From Sipunculus nudus (taxonomy: Eukaryota; Annelida; Sipuncula; Golfingiida; Sipunculidae): DNA of 64,000 nt. How positions within the stretch are numbered: position 1 is the stretch's first letter; every line of letters starts with the position of its first letter. A model generated the notes under the pieces. That model was given only the letters and a program-made list of their open reading frames with translations. It was not told the DNA's origin and did no database searches. A program made the translations under genes and the position numbers. Where the stretch lies: NCBI GenBank assembly GCA_026874595.1, contig CM049312.1:27585956-27649955 (forward strand), given 5' to 3'. This document shows positions 1-11,423 of the stretch, piece after piece.

Positions 1-760
1 CGTTGCACGAATATAGGCAAAATCAGACTAATTTTACAGGCTCAAATTAAATTATCGGCTACGTCTGGTAATACATTTCTTTATGGAAACAAAGAACACC
101 TTCCACATGAAACGAAGGAGTGTAAGAATGTAATTGAGGGCTGTTATTCTATCACATGAAGGCAGACTTTTTAAGGGCCCGGGCTTGCACCTTCACATTA
201 TTAGGGCCCGATCAAAAATTACGGGCAACCCTGGTACGACGATCAACTGAAATCGCACGCTTATTAATTAATGAAAAATATGTTTCATGATGTGATTGAT
301 GTTAACACGGGCATTGATGAAAATCGCCGTCCTATTGAAAAAAAACGATGTTCATTTATTCCAACGGAATTTTTCCAAACGTCTCACATGTCAGCAGCCG
401 TAGGGACGCGTTGTTAAAATGGCCCTTATCTCTGGTGCGGGCACCTATGGTGCATGTTTGTAGTAAAAAGTGCCAGCGATTTGGTAAACAAGGGTTTCAA
501 ACCTGGATATCAGGTACTTGTTCAAGATGAGTGGACCGCATCAAAAGAAAAAAATCTGAGGTGATAAACCAACAATTAATTATCTAAAAATCAACATTAC
601 TACTGCTGTTTTTATTTTCAAATATTTCGAACGAAAAAAAAAACAAAGCTTGTCCGAACATACCCTCTGCTCTGAAATTCCTGCACTTGAGTTTTTCTCT
701 TGGGTCACATGTGTCATTTGACTTTGACGGGAACATTCATTTTGATCCCGGGTACAATAC
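1..760. other. No gene seen
   Basis: No open frame with recognisable protein content, no tRNA and no clear repeat were seen here. The sequence is AT-rich, with only short chance frames of about 60 codons on both strands. Confidence 0.5.
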
Positions 761-764
761 ATTC

Positions 765-941
765 ATGCAAATTTTTCCCTTGGTACCCTTTCCAAATGTG
801 CGGGTCTCGCATGCGGGCAACACATTTACATATATTTGTATAGTATTTGATTAATACATCCAATACGGAGGTCAAATACAAATGCAAATGCAAATATTAT
901 AATTGTACACAACACAAATGCAAATAGGCCTACATGCAAAT
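765..941 (+). promoter_or_regulatory. Cluster of five ATGCAAAT octamers
   Basis: The octamer ATGCAAAT occurs at 765-772, 882-889, 888-895, 918-925 and 934-941. ATGCAAAT is the classical binding site of POU/Oct transcription factors. Four copies lie in 60 bp of AT-rich DNA made of degenerate AATACAAATGC units, so local duplication may have produced the cluster without selection for binding. No adjacent promoter or gene was found. Confidence 0.35.
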
Positions 942-1328
942 ACACAATGTAGCTGTATTTGAATACAAATATGTATTTGACCCCAACCCTGCAAGAAATG
1001 CATTTCACTGAATACCATTTGTATTTTGAAGTTTTTTTATATATGGTGAATTTGTCAGAGCATGATGTATGAGATGATCCTTTTTCTTTTGCTTCAACAA
1101 GTCATTAAGATACCCTTGTTGCTCGTTTTCTATATTTACATTTCCATATCTAAATAAAAGTGTTATCTTTGTAGTGATAGGGATATGGCTTATGCTTTTT
1201 TCAGCTTAACCTTTGATATTTAAACAACGTTTCTGAGAGAATGTGATAGGTCTGGTGGGAATGCTAAGAAAATTGTTGCATTCCCGCGAGGGAATGTCAC
1301 AAAATTTGATTATTTCGACCCATGTATG

Positions 1329-1329
<1 letters not shown>

Positions 1330-1391
<62 letters not shown>

Positions 1392-1628
1392 GCTATATTA
1401 ATATATTAATAAAATTTTTAATATATATTTTCATAATATTATGCTATATCGATATATATATATATTGTATTATATTTTTATTCTTTATTATATAAAAATA
1501 TTCTTTACTATATATACATATGCTATATTTTCATATATTATATATGTATGTATAGATATATCCTTTATATATACATATGATATATATATATATAAAACCT
1601 ATATATTTACATATATGTCCTATGTTTA

Positions 1629-1681
<53 letters not shown>

Positions 1682-1774
1682 CCTTTATTTTATATATTTA
1701 TATGTATATATATATGTTCTATATTATATATATATATATATATATCCTATATTATATATATAAATCCTATTAAG

Positions 1775-1837
<63 letters not shown>

Positions 1838-1904
1838 CTCCCTTTATATGAAAATGTATATCCTATATTATATATATATATGTATATATATATATCCTAT
1901 TAAG

Positions 1905-1953
<49 letters not shown>

Positions 1954-1960
1954 CTTTATA
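1330..1960. repeat. TA-rich satellite block
   Basis: About 630 bp of almost pure A/T, with long (TA)n tracts near 1333-1380, 1632-1672, 1781-1818 and 1910-1950. They are separated by recurring phrases such as TATATCCTAT and CCTATTAAGCAATATA. The repeated non-TA phrase shows that larger units, not only dinucleotides, have been duplicated. Open frames of Ile and Tyr codons here are low-complexity artefacts. Confidence 0.9.
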
Positions 1961-2763
1961 TAAGAATTCAGGTGCGGTGTATAAATATTTTTGTATTGTT
2001 GTACATGTTGTTACTGATGTTTCTGTTGTTTTGAATGTCGTTTTGGGAGTAGTAGAAAAAAATCTAATAATAAATGTGGTAATTTTCTTATAAATAAAAA
2101 CGTATCCTGTTATAACAAAAAAACATGTTATTTTAGTGTTATATTTATACATACTGAGAATTAATAACAGTTTGTCTCATGGTCTGAATATTTCTCAGTA
2201 CGATATCTCAAAACAGGGGACAAACACATAAGCCTTCAGTGGGTGAAATTGTATCATTTTATAGTGATAACATTAAAATATAATAAATCAATCACATTTA
2301 AAGCCAGATATCAGTGGCATCAATTCATCTTCAAAGGTGTGTGTGTTGACTCGTCGGGGGGGGGGGGGGGGGGGGTTATCAGATTCGAAACGATCTTTTA
2401 ATAATCACTCAGTATAAGTTTCCAGTATAAGTTAAATCTGAACCAGGTTTAGATATTTAATATTTCATAATAAATTGAACAATGTCTTTAATTATAATTA
2501 TAAGTATAGTTCATTTTCAATATAAAAAAAAATCTCTGAACAGCAGGGGGATGATTATATCTCATATATTTGGCTTCGATTGAGAACCGGGACACAAGAA
2601 TACATTATATATAGAAGGTAAAAGGCTTCTTCACTGGCTCTAAGTAAATGTGTCTAAAAATATGTCCAAATCACATTGTAAAAACATAACAATTGATGTC
2701 AGTCACTTGACTGTGCAGTATAAGCTGCTGCCATCTGGTAAGAGACTGAGAAATCAAGCATGC
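1961..2763. other. No gene seen; contains a G20 run
   Basis: AT-rich sequence without recognisable coding content. A homopolymer of 20 G lies at 2356-2375. Confidence 0.5.
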
Positions 2764-2775
2764 AAACCACGGAGC

Positions 2776-3078
2776 AGAGGGGCCAGGAAAGCTGAGCGGT
2801 AAAACGCCCGACCCTCTCCGCTGACGACCCGGGGTCGATCCCAGGTGATGCCTTGAGAGTGGGTTTTAGTGGCTCGTCCACGTTCGGTGGTTCTCTCCGG
2901 GCTCTCTGGCTTTCTCCGCCCTTCTCACCACACTGGCGTAATTTGTATCTACTGTGAACTCGCCTTTAAGCCCGGACCTTTCATTACAGACTCTTCTGGT
3001 CGAGGGAGCCGGTGCGGACACAACTTCGGCTATGTGCTGTGACCAGCCCGTCCACCAACTTCACTTCAATAATAATAA
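2776..3078 (+). mobile_element. tRNA-derived SINE, family A copy 1, full length
   Basis: A pol III SINE of about 303 bp. The 5' head is tRNA-like: an A-box-like GCTGAGCGGTAAAACGC near 2791-2807 and a B box GGGGTCGATCCC at 2831-2842. The body carries GTGGTTCTCTCCGGGCTC, shared with the copies at 13630 and 45078. The 3' tail is an AATAATAA-type simple repeat at 3068-3078. A perfect 12-bp target-site duplication, AAACCACGGAGC, flanks the element at 2764-2775 and 3079-3090. That is typical of L1/RTE-type target-primed insertion. The central block resembles conserved domains of animal SINEs, but the exact family name is not certain. Confidence 0.88.
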
Positions 3079-3090
3079 AAACCACGGAGC

Positions 3091-4700
3091 CATGCTGCAT
3101 ACTATGGTAATGCGATACCGATCTCATCAATGTCAGTGCGCCATTAATTATAAAGAAACTTGAGTGTTTACCCATTGTCTAATCATTGGTGTATGCTCTA
3201 GTCATTAGCTGTTACTCTTTTTGTATTGTGTTGTTGTATTTTCAAGCTTTTGTGTATATTTAGTCCACTATATTGCGTCAACAGCAAAACAACATCCCTT
3301 ATTTTAATGGGATCAATAAAAATTACCTTTTCATTATCTTATCTTGTCTAGATGTTATCGAAAAATTCCTTTTGTAGCAGGAGAGAGAAAAAAATGTTCG
3401 AGACGGGTCAATTTTTTGCATAGTTGGATGTATATATATGAGTTGGCGGATCTCCTGGCTTTGTGAGTGAATTGTAGTATCATTCTGATTTTCGGAGTCT
3501 CTTTTCTTAAATATATAAGTATAATGTCACATTTATGTATTCTGTTGTATTGTATTTTTATTCTGTGTATATTGTGCATTGAATTAAAAATTCTGTAAAA
3601 CAATAAGACCTCGTTCAGATTTGAATTCATTACATACATATGGATAAATTGAGTGAATGAGTGAAACGCTCATCTCTCTCCGCTCGTGACCAGGAAAGTG
3701 TGGCATCAGTGATACCCAAATATCCCCAAAACTTGTCAAACACCACCTTTAAATTCATAATATTGGCAAAGTATAAACGGAATTTTTAAAAATGCACGCT
3801 TAGCTATTTAGTAATCCCAACGACCCAGTTTTAAGTCGGAGAACTGGGGGAGATAATTTGTAAATTGAACAGATTTTAGCAAGAGATCTCGAGGGACAGG
3901 TTATCAAGAATACATGGCCTTTATGGTTATGGCCAAGACATATACCTGCATTTTATGCTAACAGCTCCTGCTGTTGCTGGGATATTGGTATTTGGTTCTA
4001 GATTTGCATGAATGCAAAAACCTTATAGCAGCCAGGAACATCACAGCATCCCAGCATCACAGTATACGAAATATTTTATTCTATATCTGAGAAAACTGTC
4101 TATTTTTGTCACGACTGAAGTGACATGGTCACATGCACTTTTTCGCAGGCGTTCATTGGATGATGATGGTTCCTGTTACCTTGAATATGATAAAATACAT
4201 TGACGCTATCGTGCTACATCATTACAGAGCACATATTTCTAGAAAGTTGTAAAGTATACATACAATATATTTGAATACAAATACTTCATACTCTATTACA
4301 GAATGCACATAATTTCTTGTCATTGTCACATACAAAAAAAAATATTTCAGAATTATTGTCAAAAACCGATCAGGGCCCCTGAGTGGGATGAATTGTGATA
4401 CTTAGCATCACCTATGGATTTTTTTTAATAAGGGAAAGTAAGTTCCATCATATTTAAAATCTAATCTGGAAGCAAAGAAGCCGACATTTCGTGGTCATAT
4501 ATGAGTTCATAAGAATAGTAGTGCATAGCCATGGTAATCTTAAAAAAATCCTGACAGTTAATGTTAATTTTAATTATGCAGTTTTTTTCTGACTATTGAG
4601 GGGACGACGGAGACTCCCCTTGCGATTTCTCGTCGATTGCAGTCTGGTGCAGGTTTGATTCGGAGACATGGAATTCAACCACTGGAAATTCCTTGAACTC
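3091..4700. other. No gene seen
   Basis: About 1.6 kb of AT-rich sequence without recognisable coding exons or repeats. Confidence 0.45.
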
Positions 4701-4711
4701 TTGGTCTTTTG

Positions 4712-4790
4712 GAGCATGGTGGCGTTATGGTTCGTGCGCTGGGCTCATGACCGCTATGTTGTGGGTTCGCGTTCCGATCTGACCGCTTTC
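4712..4790 (+). repeat. tRNA-Met-like sequence (SINE head or pseudo-tRNA)
   Basis: The stretch can be laid out as a tRNA-like fold. A D-arm-like GGCGTTATGGTTCGTGCG is followed by a seven-base loop CTCATGA, which would put CAT in the anticodon. A T-arm-like GTGGGTTCGCGTTCC comes next. The B box differs from the GGTTCGANTCC consensus at one key base and no paired acceptor stem is visible. It is therefore more likely a decayed SINE head or tRNA pseudogene than an active tRNA gene. Confidence 0.35.
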
Positions 4791-4996
4791 CGCTCTGAGA
4801 GTCCTACGCAAAGTCTTTACTACAATGGTGAGCCCCCTTCACCCTTGAGCGAATGGAAATTGGTCAAACATGGGCGAAAGGCAAATGGGAGCTGAGAAAA
4901 GTTACAAGAATGAACAGGCCCGAAAGACCGGGGAGAAAGACAAAGGGTTTAATCAAGTCGAATGAGACTGACATTGTCACTGATATCAGATTATAA

Positions 4997-5012
4997 CCCC
5001 CCCCCCCCCCCC
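4997..5012 (+). repeat. Homopolymer C16
   Basis: A run of 16 C, one of several long G/C homopolymers in the window. Others are at 2356-2375, 24323-24342, 26038-26057, 39596-39610, 52081-52094, 55812-55825, 56740-56757 and 62224-62236. Confidence 0.9.
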
Positions 5013-5192
5013 TCCCCCAGCCTTGCTTCTAGCATCAGCATCATTCACTAGTTCTTAGGGGACCAAGGAAAGATTAGAACGCAGCCGTGCATGGAAAACG
5101 TGAAAGGGCATAAAAACGGATGGTGCTCCCTGGCGGCGCCTACAGTGCCTCCAATCCCTCTTGAGATAAGAAGTTTTAACAAAATCATCCGT

Positions 5193-5303
5193 GACCAAGA
5201 GTTGTAATCAAACCTTTACGAGAGGGGTGTCGCGGGTTTTAACTTGGAGTTGGATACACTCTGCGATACCCCGCTCTCATTGGTAGGATTACAGTTCTTG
5301 GTC
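5193..5303. repeat. 40-bp imperfect inverted repeat (stem-loop)
   Basis: The left arm 5193-5232 and right arm 5264-5303 are inverted copies of each other, about 75% paired, around a 31-nt loop. The outer eight bases (GACCAAGA / TCTTGGTC) pair perfectly, and so do the TGTAATC / GATTACA block and a GGGT/ACCC block near the loop. It could be a small foldback transposon or a transcribed hairpin. Confidence 0.65.
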
Positions 5304-5667
5304 CTGCGACAGACCTGGTGGTGAAATCCAGAAAAAAAAAACTTGCCATACAAAGCAACGGCTAAAGCGAAGCAGATCTGGAACGACTGTATTGTATCAC
5401 AGCTACGTAAGGAGTATAATTCAATCAGAGTAACCCGCTTCGAGCATTAGGACACCAGCTGCGGTTTTTTTCAACGCATCTGTCATCATAATTCTCATAA
5501 TTCACCATAATTTTTTTTTCGATTTGGCCCTCTGAATCTTTCATTTTGAGATTCTCAATTAAATGATGAAGAATGCTACATAAATATAACCACTATTAAA
5601 TTCGTAAAGAAAAGAACTGAGACCTTTGTTACTGAGTCAGTATAAAAAACAACAATGACATACATGC

Positions 5668-5668
<1 letters not shown>

Positions 5669-5703
<35 letters not shown>
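5669..5703 (+). repeat. (TA)n(TG)n microsatellite
   Basis: A TA tract passes directly into a TG tract and abuts the tRNA-like repeat that starts at 5703. Confidence 0.9.
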
Positions 5704-5705
<2 letters not shown>

Positions 5706-5840
5706 CATGGCCAAGAGGTCTAAGGCAGCCGCACCGGGAATCGGAAGATCGTGGGTTCGAATCCCACTGGCAGTGAACCACTTTTCTGTGTATATCCTTT
5801 CCATCTATAAAACAATGAACGAGCATGGCTATTTCTTACA

Positions 5841-5843
<3 letters not shown>
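5703..5843 (+). mobile_element. Short tRNA-like SINE, family B copy 1
   Basis: The element begins TGTCATGGCCAAGAGG, a near-perfect pol III A box (TGGCCAAGAGG), and has a canonical B box GGTTCGAATCCC. Spacing and the TCTAAGGC segment resemble Leu/Ser tRNAs. A non-tRNA body (CTGTGTATATCCTTTCCATCTATAA) and a TA-repeat tail follow. No acceptor stem pairs, so it is not an intact tRNA gene. The same structure recurs at 6031-6167. Confidence 0.7.

Positions 5844-5875
<32 letters not shown>
5844..5875 (+). repeat. (TA)n tail of family B copy 1
   Basis: A TA dinucleotide tract directly at the 3' end of the tRNA-like element. It probably serves as, or grew from, its simple-repeat tail. Confidence 0.8.
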
Positions 5876-5880
<5 letters not shown>

Positions 5881-6030
5881 GCCGTACACCATATAAAGCC
5901 ATCAATTCTCCCTGCTGCATGCAAATGTTGCCGTGCCGACACGTGTAGTGGTTGAGACTACGACGTCACTACAATGACGTCACTTCGCTGGTTCCTATAA
6001 AAGTATACAAATACACAGGGGTTGGGGATC

Positions 6031-6160
6031 TGTCATGGCCAAGAGTCCTAAGGGAGCCGCACCGAAATCGAAAGATCGTGGGTTCGAATCCCACTGGCAG
6101 TCAATTTCTTTTCTGTGTATACCCTTTCCATCTATAACACAATCAACCAACATGGCTATT

Positions 6161-6167
<7 letters not shown>
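6031..6167 (+). mobile_element. Short tRNA-like SINE, family B copy 2
   Basis: It shares the TGTCATGGCCAAGAG start, the B box GGTTCGAATCCC, the body and the TA-rich tail with the copy at 5703. It carries several substitutions and small deletions (GTCCTAAGGGAGCC against GGTCTAAGGCAGCC). Two copies lie 330 bp apart in the same orientation. Confidence 0.7.
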
Positions 6168-6191
<24 letters not shown>

Positions 6192-7600
6192 TGTTAAGAA
6201 GACAAATTGACGAGCCCCCATTTGTCACGAAGACAAATTGCTCAGGGGAAAATATCGGGCCGATCCGGGATTCGAACCCATGTGGGTGGCGCACATGTCC
6301 GGCGTTCCAACCGCTTCGCTAGAAAAGCAAGCTTCACTAGCAACACAGCTCGGTCCGTTTTTATGTCACCCCGTAACACACCCCCTCTTAAAAGCGTTCT
6401 GCTATCAGAACAAGACTAAATATCCCAGGAGTCACTCTTTTGAGGAACTAGGTGGCGGTAATTTTCTAATTACTTCATACCACTATTCCCTGGGCCAGAA
6501 AGTTTGCCGTTATTTTGGACTAGCCCAGATTTGTTACGAAGACAAAATGCTCAAGGGAAAATATCGGGCCGATCCGGGATTCGAACCCATGTGGCTGGCA
6601 CACATGTCCGGCGTTCTAACCGCTTCGCTAGAAAAGCAAGCTTTACTAGCGAGACAGTTCGGTCCGCTTTTATGTCACTCCTTAACATCGAACCGCTTCA
6701 CCAGAAAAGCATGCTTCACTAGGGAGACAGTTCGGTCCGCTTTTATGACACCCCCAACACACACCCTCTTAAGAGCGGTCTGCTATCAGAACAAGACTAA
6801 TTATCCAAAGGGGTCACTCTTTTGCTGAACTAGGTGGCGGTAAATTTCTAAATACTTGAAAACACCATCCCTAGGCACACGTTTTGGACGAGCCCCCATT
6901 TTGTTACGAAGACAAATTGCTCAGGGGAAAATATCGGGCACCGAGATTCGAACCCATGTCGGTGGCGCACATGTCCGGCGTTCCAACTGCTTCGCTAGAA
7001 AAGCAAGCTTAACTAGCGAGACAGCTGGGTACGCTTTTATGTCACACCTTAACATCCAATCGCTTCACCAGAAAAGCTTGCTTCACTACCAAGACAGTTC
7101 GGTCCGCGAAGACAAATTGCTCAAGGGAAAATATCGGGCCGTTCCGGGATTCGAACCCATGTGGCTGGCGCACATGTGCGGCGTTCCAACCGCTTCGCTA
7201 GAAAAGCAAGCTTCACTAGCGAGACAGTTCGGTCCGCTTTTATGTCACCCCTTAACATCAAACCGCTTCAGCAGAAAACAATGCTTCACTAGGGAGACAG
7301 TTCGGTCCGCTTTTGTGTCACCCCCAACACGCACCCTCTTAAAAGCGGTCTGCTATCAGAACAAGACTAATTATCCAAAGGGGTCACTTTTTTGCTGAAC
7401 TAGGTGGCGGTAAATTTCTAAATACTTGAAAACACCATCCCTAAGTACACGTTTTGGACGAGCCCCCATTTTGTTACGAAGACTAATTGCTCATGGAAAA
7501 ATATCGGGCCGATCCGGGATTCGAACCCACGTCGGTGGCGCACATGTCCGCTTAGAAAGGCAAGCTTCACAAGCGAGATAGTTCGGTCCGTTTTTATGTC
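6192..7600 (-). repeat. Tandem array of tRNA-like units (five B boxes)
   Basis: Five related units are stacked head to tail. Read on the minus strand each contains TAGCGAAGCGGTTGG (A box) and GGGTTCGAATCCC (B box), so the unit holds a tRNA-like pol III promoter. The B box marker, TTCGAACCC on the plus strand, starts at 6271, 6580, 6947, 7150 and 7520. Spacings are 309, 367, 203 and 370, so units 2+3 and 4+5 repeat as a pair with a 570-bp period. Paired units share diagnostic variants: units 2 and 4 have CTCAAGG and GTGGCTGGC, and units 3 and 5 have GTCGGTGGC. Units 2 and 4 also carry an internal duplication of about 65 bp around AGACAGTTCGGTCCGCTTTT. Confidence 0.85.
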
Positions 7601-7606
7601 AGCTCG

Positions 7607-7610
<4 letters not shown>

Positions 7611-7697
<87 letters not shown>
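7611..7697 (+). repeat. (TA)n microsatellite
   Basis: About 43 uninterrupted TA units immediately after the tRNA-like array. Confidence 0.95.
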
Positions 7698-7701
<4 letters not shown>

Positions 7702-8070
7702 CCCATGACTCGCCATATTATATAATAATACATGTTAGTATACAGAGTTCAACCTTATACATTTCACAAAACCAGACTTGTTAAAAAAATTCGTTTATTA
7801 CAACCTGGTACAATCAGAGAGAAGCATATTATTTCCGTGTCGCACACATCCTTCAGCAGCGGAAACGTACAATTAAAAAGGTTATAGTGATTAATAAAAT
7901 TATCATTAAATATATTAGAAAAGAAACGTGTTCCCCGGGTTAAATGGAATTATGTTAATCATGTACTGCCATACGAACTGGCCGCTAGACCCTTGACCGA
8001 TTTTCCGAAAGTTCGTTTTTTTTTACAAAAAGTTTGTCCTCCGACACTTTCGAAAAAACAGCGCTCTATT

Positions 8071-8081
8071 ATATATATATA

Positions 8082-8155
<74 letters not shown>
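8071..8155 (+). repeat. (TA)n microsatellite
   Basis: About 42 TA units with one TTTA interruption. Confidence 0.95.
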
Positions 8156-8158
<3 letters not shown>

Positions 8159-10190
8159 AGCACAAGACATTTTGTTTCCATCTGTAATGAAGAAATACTA
8201 GCAGTTTCATTTAAATTAGGCCTACAGTTTCCACTTAAACCTAAGGTTATAACATTAAGACTTAAGTTTCGGTTGTTTATAATACTGTTCGTTATAATTT
8301 CGTTATTTCGTTAAAATTACAAACTACAAACAGATTTTCTAGGACTTGGACCCAATTAAGTATCAATTAATTAAAGTATTTAATATTATTCTGCTTTGGT
8401 ATTCCCTATAGGGCATGCGCTTGTAAGGCGTCCATGCACGTAAGTGGAATCGTTTACACAACTAGTAATAAGCACAGACTGATTAGGTATTTATGACATG
8501 CATATTCACACATAAACACATGCGTTCTCATGTTATTGCATACACATGCGCACTCGTGCCATTGCATATACACATTCATGATTCATTATCACTTCAAACT
8601 ACGAAACTTTGCATAGATGCATATGCTCAAAGACCAGCATACATGCATACATCTGTCCGTCAGCGTATCGCAGTATCTCAAATACTGTTTAGAAACGTTT
8701 GTGGTGGGCGGTTTCATAGATTTTGCGGAAAGGCCAGAACGTGGACTTACATTTTTAATCACCAAATATTCTCGATGAATCATTATATTGATCGTGACCA
8801 GCGGAATTTTAAAACAGGGAATTAATCTAACGAGTGTTTCTAAACCGCAGTCAAATAAAGTCAGTTGTTAGGTGTTTTCAGTGTCATTCATAGAAACCTT
8901 GGGTTATCAAAGTCTTAAGTATCAAACGATATATCCTGATTAAAAAAATGTAAAGAAGACACGGCTTTAAAACAACCATTAGACTGAATCATGACTTGTG
9001 TTCCATGTTCATTACTGTTCACCTTACAAGTTAGTTGCAAAATATATGTATTTTACAAGTAGTAATTACGTAATTATATATGCGTTATATATCATCTGAA
9101 ACCGTAGCATACTTACGTGACGGTATCAGGGTTATGGCTTGGTCTTGCGATAAAGTTAACGTGGTTCTGTTTGGGACGGTCCAGCGATGCCTGGAAGGAT
9201 ACCTCACTAGCGACATCTGGAGAGTAAAAAGCAAAACTAAACCGTTTGCGCTTAGGGTGTAAAGTGACGAAAATGTACATGGTTTCATCAGTTTAAATCC
9301 GTAAATTAAAGTTTTTATAACATATGGTAGGGTTAAATACATCTGATATCCATTTATAATTATGATCGTTTGAACTGTAAATTAATCATTCTCCAGTTTC
9401 GCAATCTATGAAAAAAGCTATTTGTAACATTCATACGAACCATGATCCCTAAAAGATAACACTACAAATGTTAGGAAATTACAAATTATTTGACTTAGAT
9501 TCAATAAAATCAGGATAATTATGTTTTATCAGTGGATGGATTGTTACTAACGTACATTTAAAACTGTCAAGGTTTCGCTCGTTTCCACTTTGAATTTGAC
9601 TTCTGTAGGATTTCTCTCTCCGATGAAATCTTCAGTCGTGGCAGTAATGACACTGATAAAAATGTGATAATAATGATTATGATGGATATTATGAAAATAA
9701 CCCACTATTACTACTATTACAAAAATGCATTGCGCTACCAAATGCATTGTGCATAAACATTAAATGTTTAGTTCAACAATTTGCAGTAATTCATTCTACG
9801 ATGGGTCACGTTTACAGGATTTTCTGCAATGGTAACATTGTTCTAATTGTAACCTGAATATTACAGCCCCTGTTTCTGTGCAGGTGTAAAATAAATTGAG
9901 ACTTGTACAGCTACATTGTGCAGACAAACACAGATAAATAGACAGGTGGGAAAAAAAGCTCTGCTTCGCCAAGATCCGATTTAATGATGCCTTTTAATCA
10001 TTTTAAAATAATTTGTATAATTTGATGCCTTATAACATGATTATACATAAATCTTAAGTCATAAGTTTATCAGATTGACCTTTGGTGAACAATGCAAGCA
10101 AAACTGTTAGTATTTTGGACAGGAATTTTACCAAAGACTTTAGATTTTAAAGTATTCTTTTATGCACAAATTTGGACGAGTACAGGGATT
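8156..10190. other. No gene seen
   Basis: About 2 kb of AT-rich sequence. A two-unit tandem of about 29 bp (CACATGCG..ATTGCATA) lies near 8517-8575. No convincing exon was found. Confidence 0.45.
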
Positions 10191-10365
10191 GTCTTTACCC
10201 CTGGCCGTAGGTAACGTGTCCGCTCTTGTAAAGTGTCCATTCATCACACAATTCGTGGATGCACAGTATTAATGATAAGTTTGACGTAACACTGTCCTTT
10301 TTGTTGTCTTCGATTTGAACATGAGCTTGCCATCTGTCCACAGCAGAACCTAAAACAACAACATC

Positions 10366-10472
10366 GTCTTCATCTAAACCACCATCATCACCACCATATC
10401 CACCACCACCGTCATCATCATCATCATCATCATCGTCATCATCATCATTACCACCATCATCATTACCACCAC

Positions 10473-10509
<37 letters not shown>

Positions 10510-10512
10510 GCC

Positions 10513-10545
<33 letters not shown>

Positions 10546-10620
10546 CTCATCACCATCATCATCATCATCACCACCACCATCATCATCATCATCATCATCA
10601 TCGCCGCCGCCACCACCACC

Positions 10621-10653
<33 letters not shown>

Positions 10654-10661
10654 CTCATCAC

Positions 10662-10696
<35 letters not shown>

Positions 10697-10926
10697 CCAC
10701 CACCACCACCACCACCACCACCATCCTCATCACCATCATCATCATCACCATCATCATCATCACCATCAACATCATCACCATCACCATCATCATCATCATC
10801 ACCACCACCACCACCACCACCATCATCATCCTCATCACCAGCATCATCATCCGCACCAACACCACCTTCATCATAATCACCACCACCATCATCATCACCA
10901 CAACCACCACCACCATCATCTTCATC
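10366..10926 (+). repeat. Large compound (ATC)n/(ACC)n trinucleotide tract
   Basis: About 560 bp made almost entirely of CAT/CAC/CCA triplets in alternating blocks. On the minus strand it reads as one open frame of Asp and Gly codons, or Met and Val in another frame. All frames are open because the tract has few stop-forming triplets, so the open frame is not evidence of a gene. It lies 3' of the PLAT gene. Confidence 0.93.
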
Positions 10927-11417
10927 GCAGTCGGGATATAACACAAACAATCTGCAGCCATCGTTCTGAGTTTATACGTAAGGCGACCAGTACTATATGA
11001 GTAAACGTCACAAGAGCAATAATGCGAAACTAATACTTAAATTTCAATAACAGAAAAAAAAACATTTATTTTAGTAGCAATAATGACAGTATCCTTACTA
11101 CAGAAGTGTCAATGTTAATAGTAGATGTAATGGGACTTTAATTAATAGCAGTGGTTGTGGTAGTTGTAGCAGCGTGAGAACAAGTAGTATAAGCAGTGGG
11201 AATAAAACTAGAAGTAAACATATATCGACTGTAAATCTGCAGTTTTATCATCATTTTGAATCTTTTAGTGATCTCGAATGACGGACGGAGGCAAACTAGA
11301 ATGAAGTATCAATTCTACTTAGCTAACCGTCCTATTTTAACAAGATCCTAAACCTGATGAAAGAGAGGAGTGATCGTAACAATATTTAGCAGGAGAAAAT
11401 GTTACTTGCTTCTTTTT

Positions 11418-11423
11418 TTTATT
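11418..11423 (-). terminator. Candidate poly(A) signal of the PLAT gene
   Basis: AATAAA on the minus strand, about 340 nt downstream of the PLAT gene stop codon. It is the first exact hexamer seen after the stop, but no transcript end can be shown from sequence alone. Confidence 0.4.

Noticed and set aside
1441-2093. Ile/Tyr-rich frames
   Set aside because: Products of TA-repeat DNA with no stops by composition; not proteins.
5703-5770. tRNA-Leu/Ser gene
   Set aside because: A and B boxes are good, but the acceptor stem does not pair and a non-tRNA body follows. The same structure recurs nearby.
10195-10950. 251-codon Asp/Gly frame on the minus strand
   Set aside because: It is a translation of a trinucleotide tract; other frames of the same strand are also open. 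No promoter or splice support for the whole frame.
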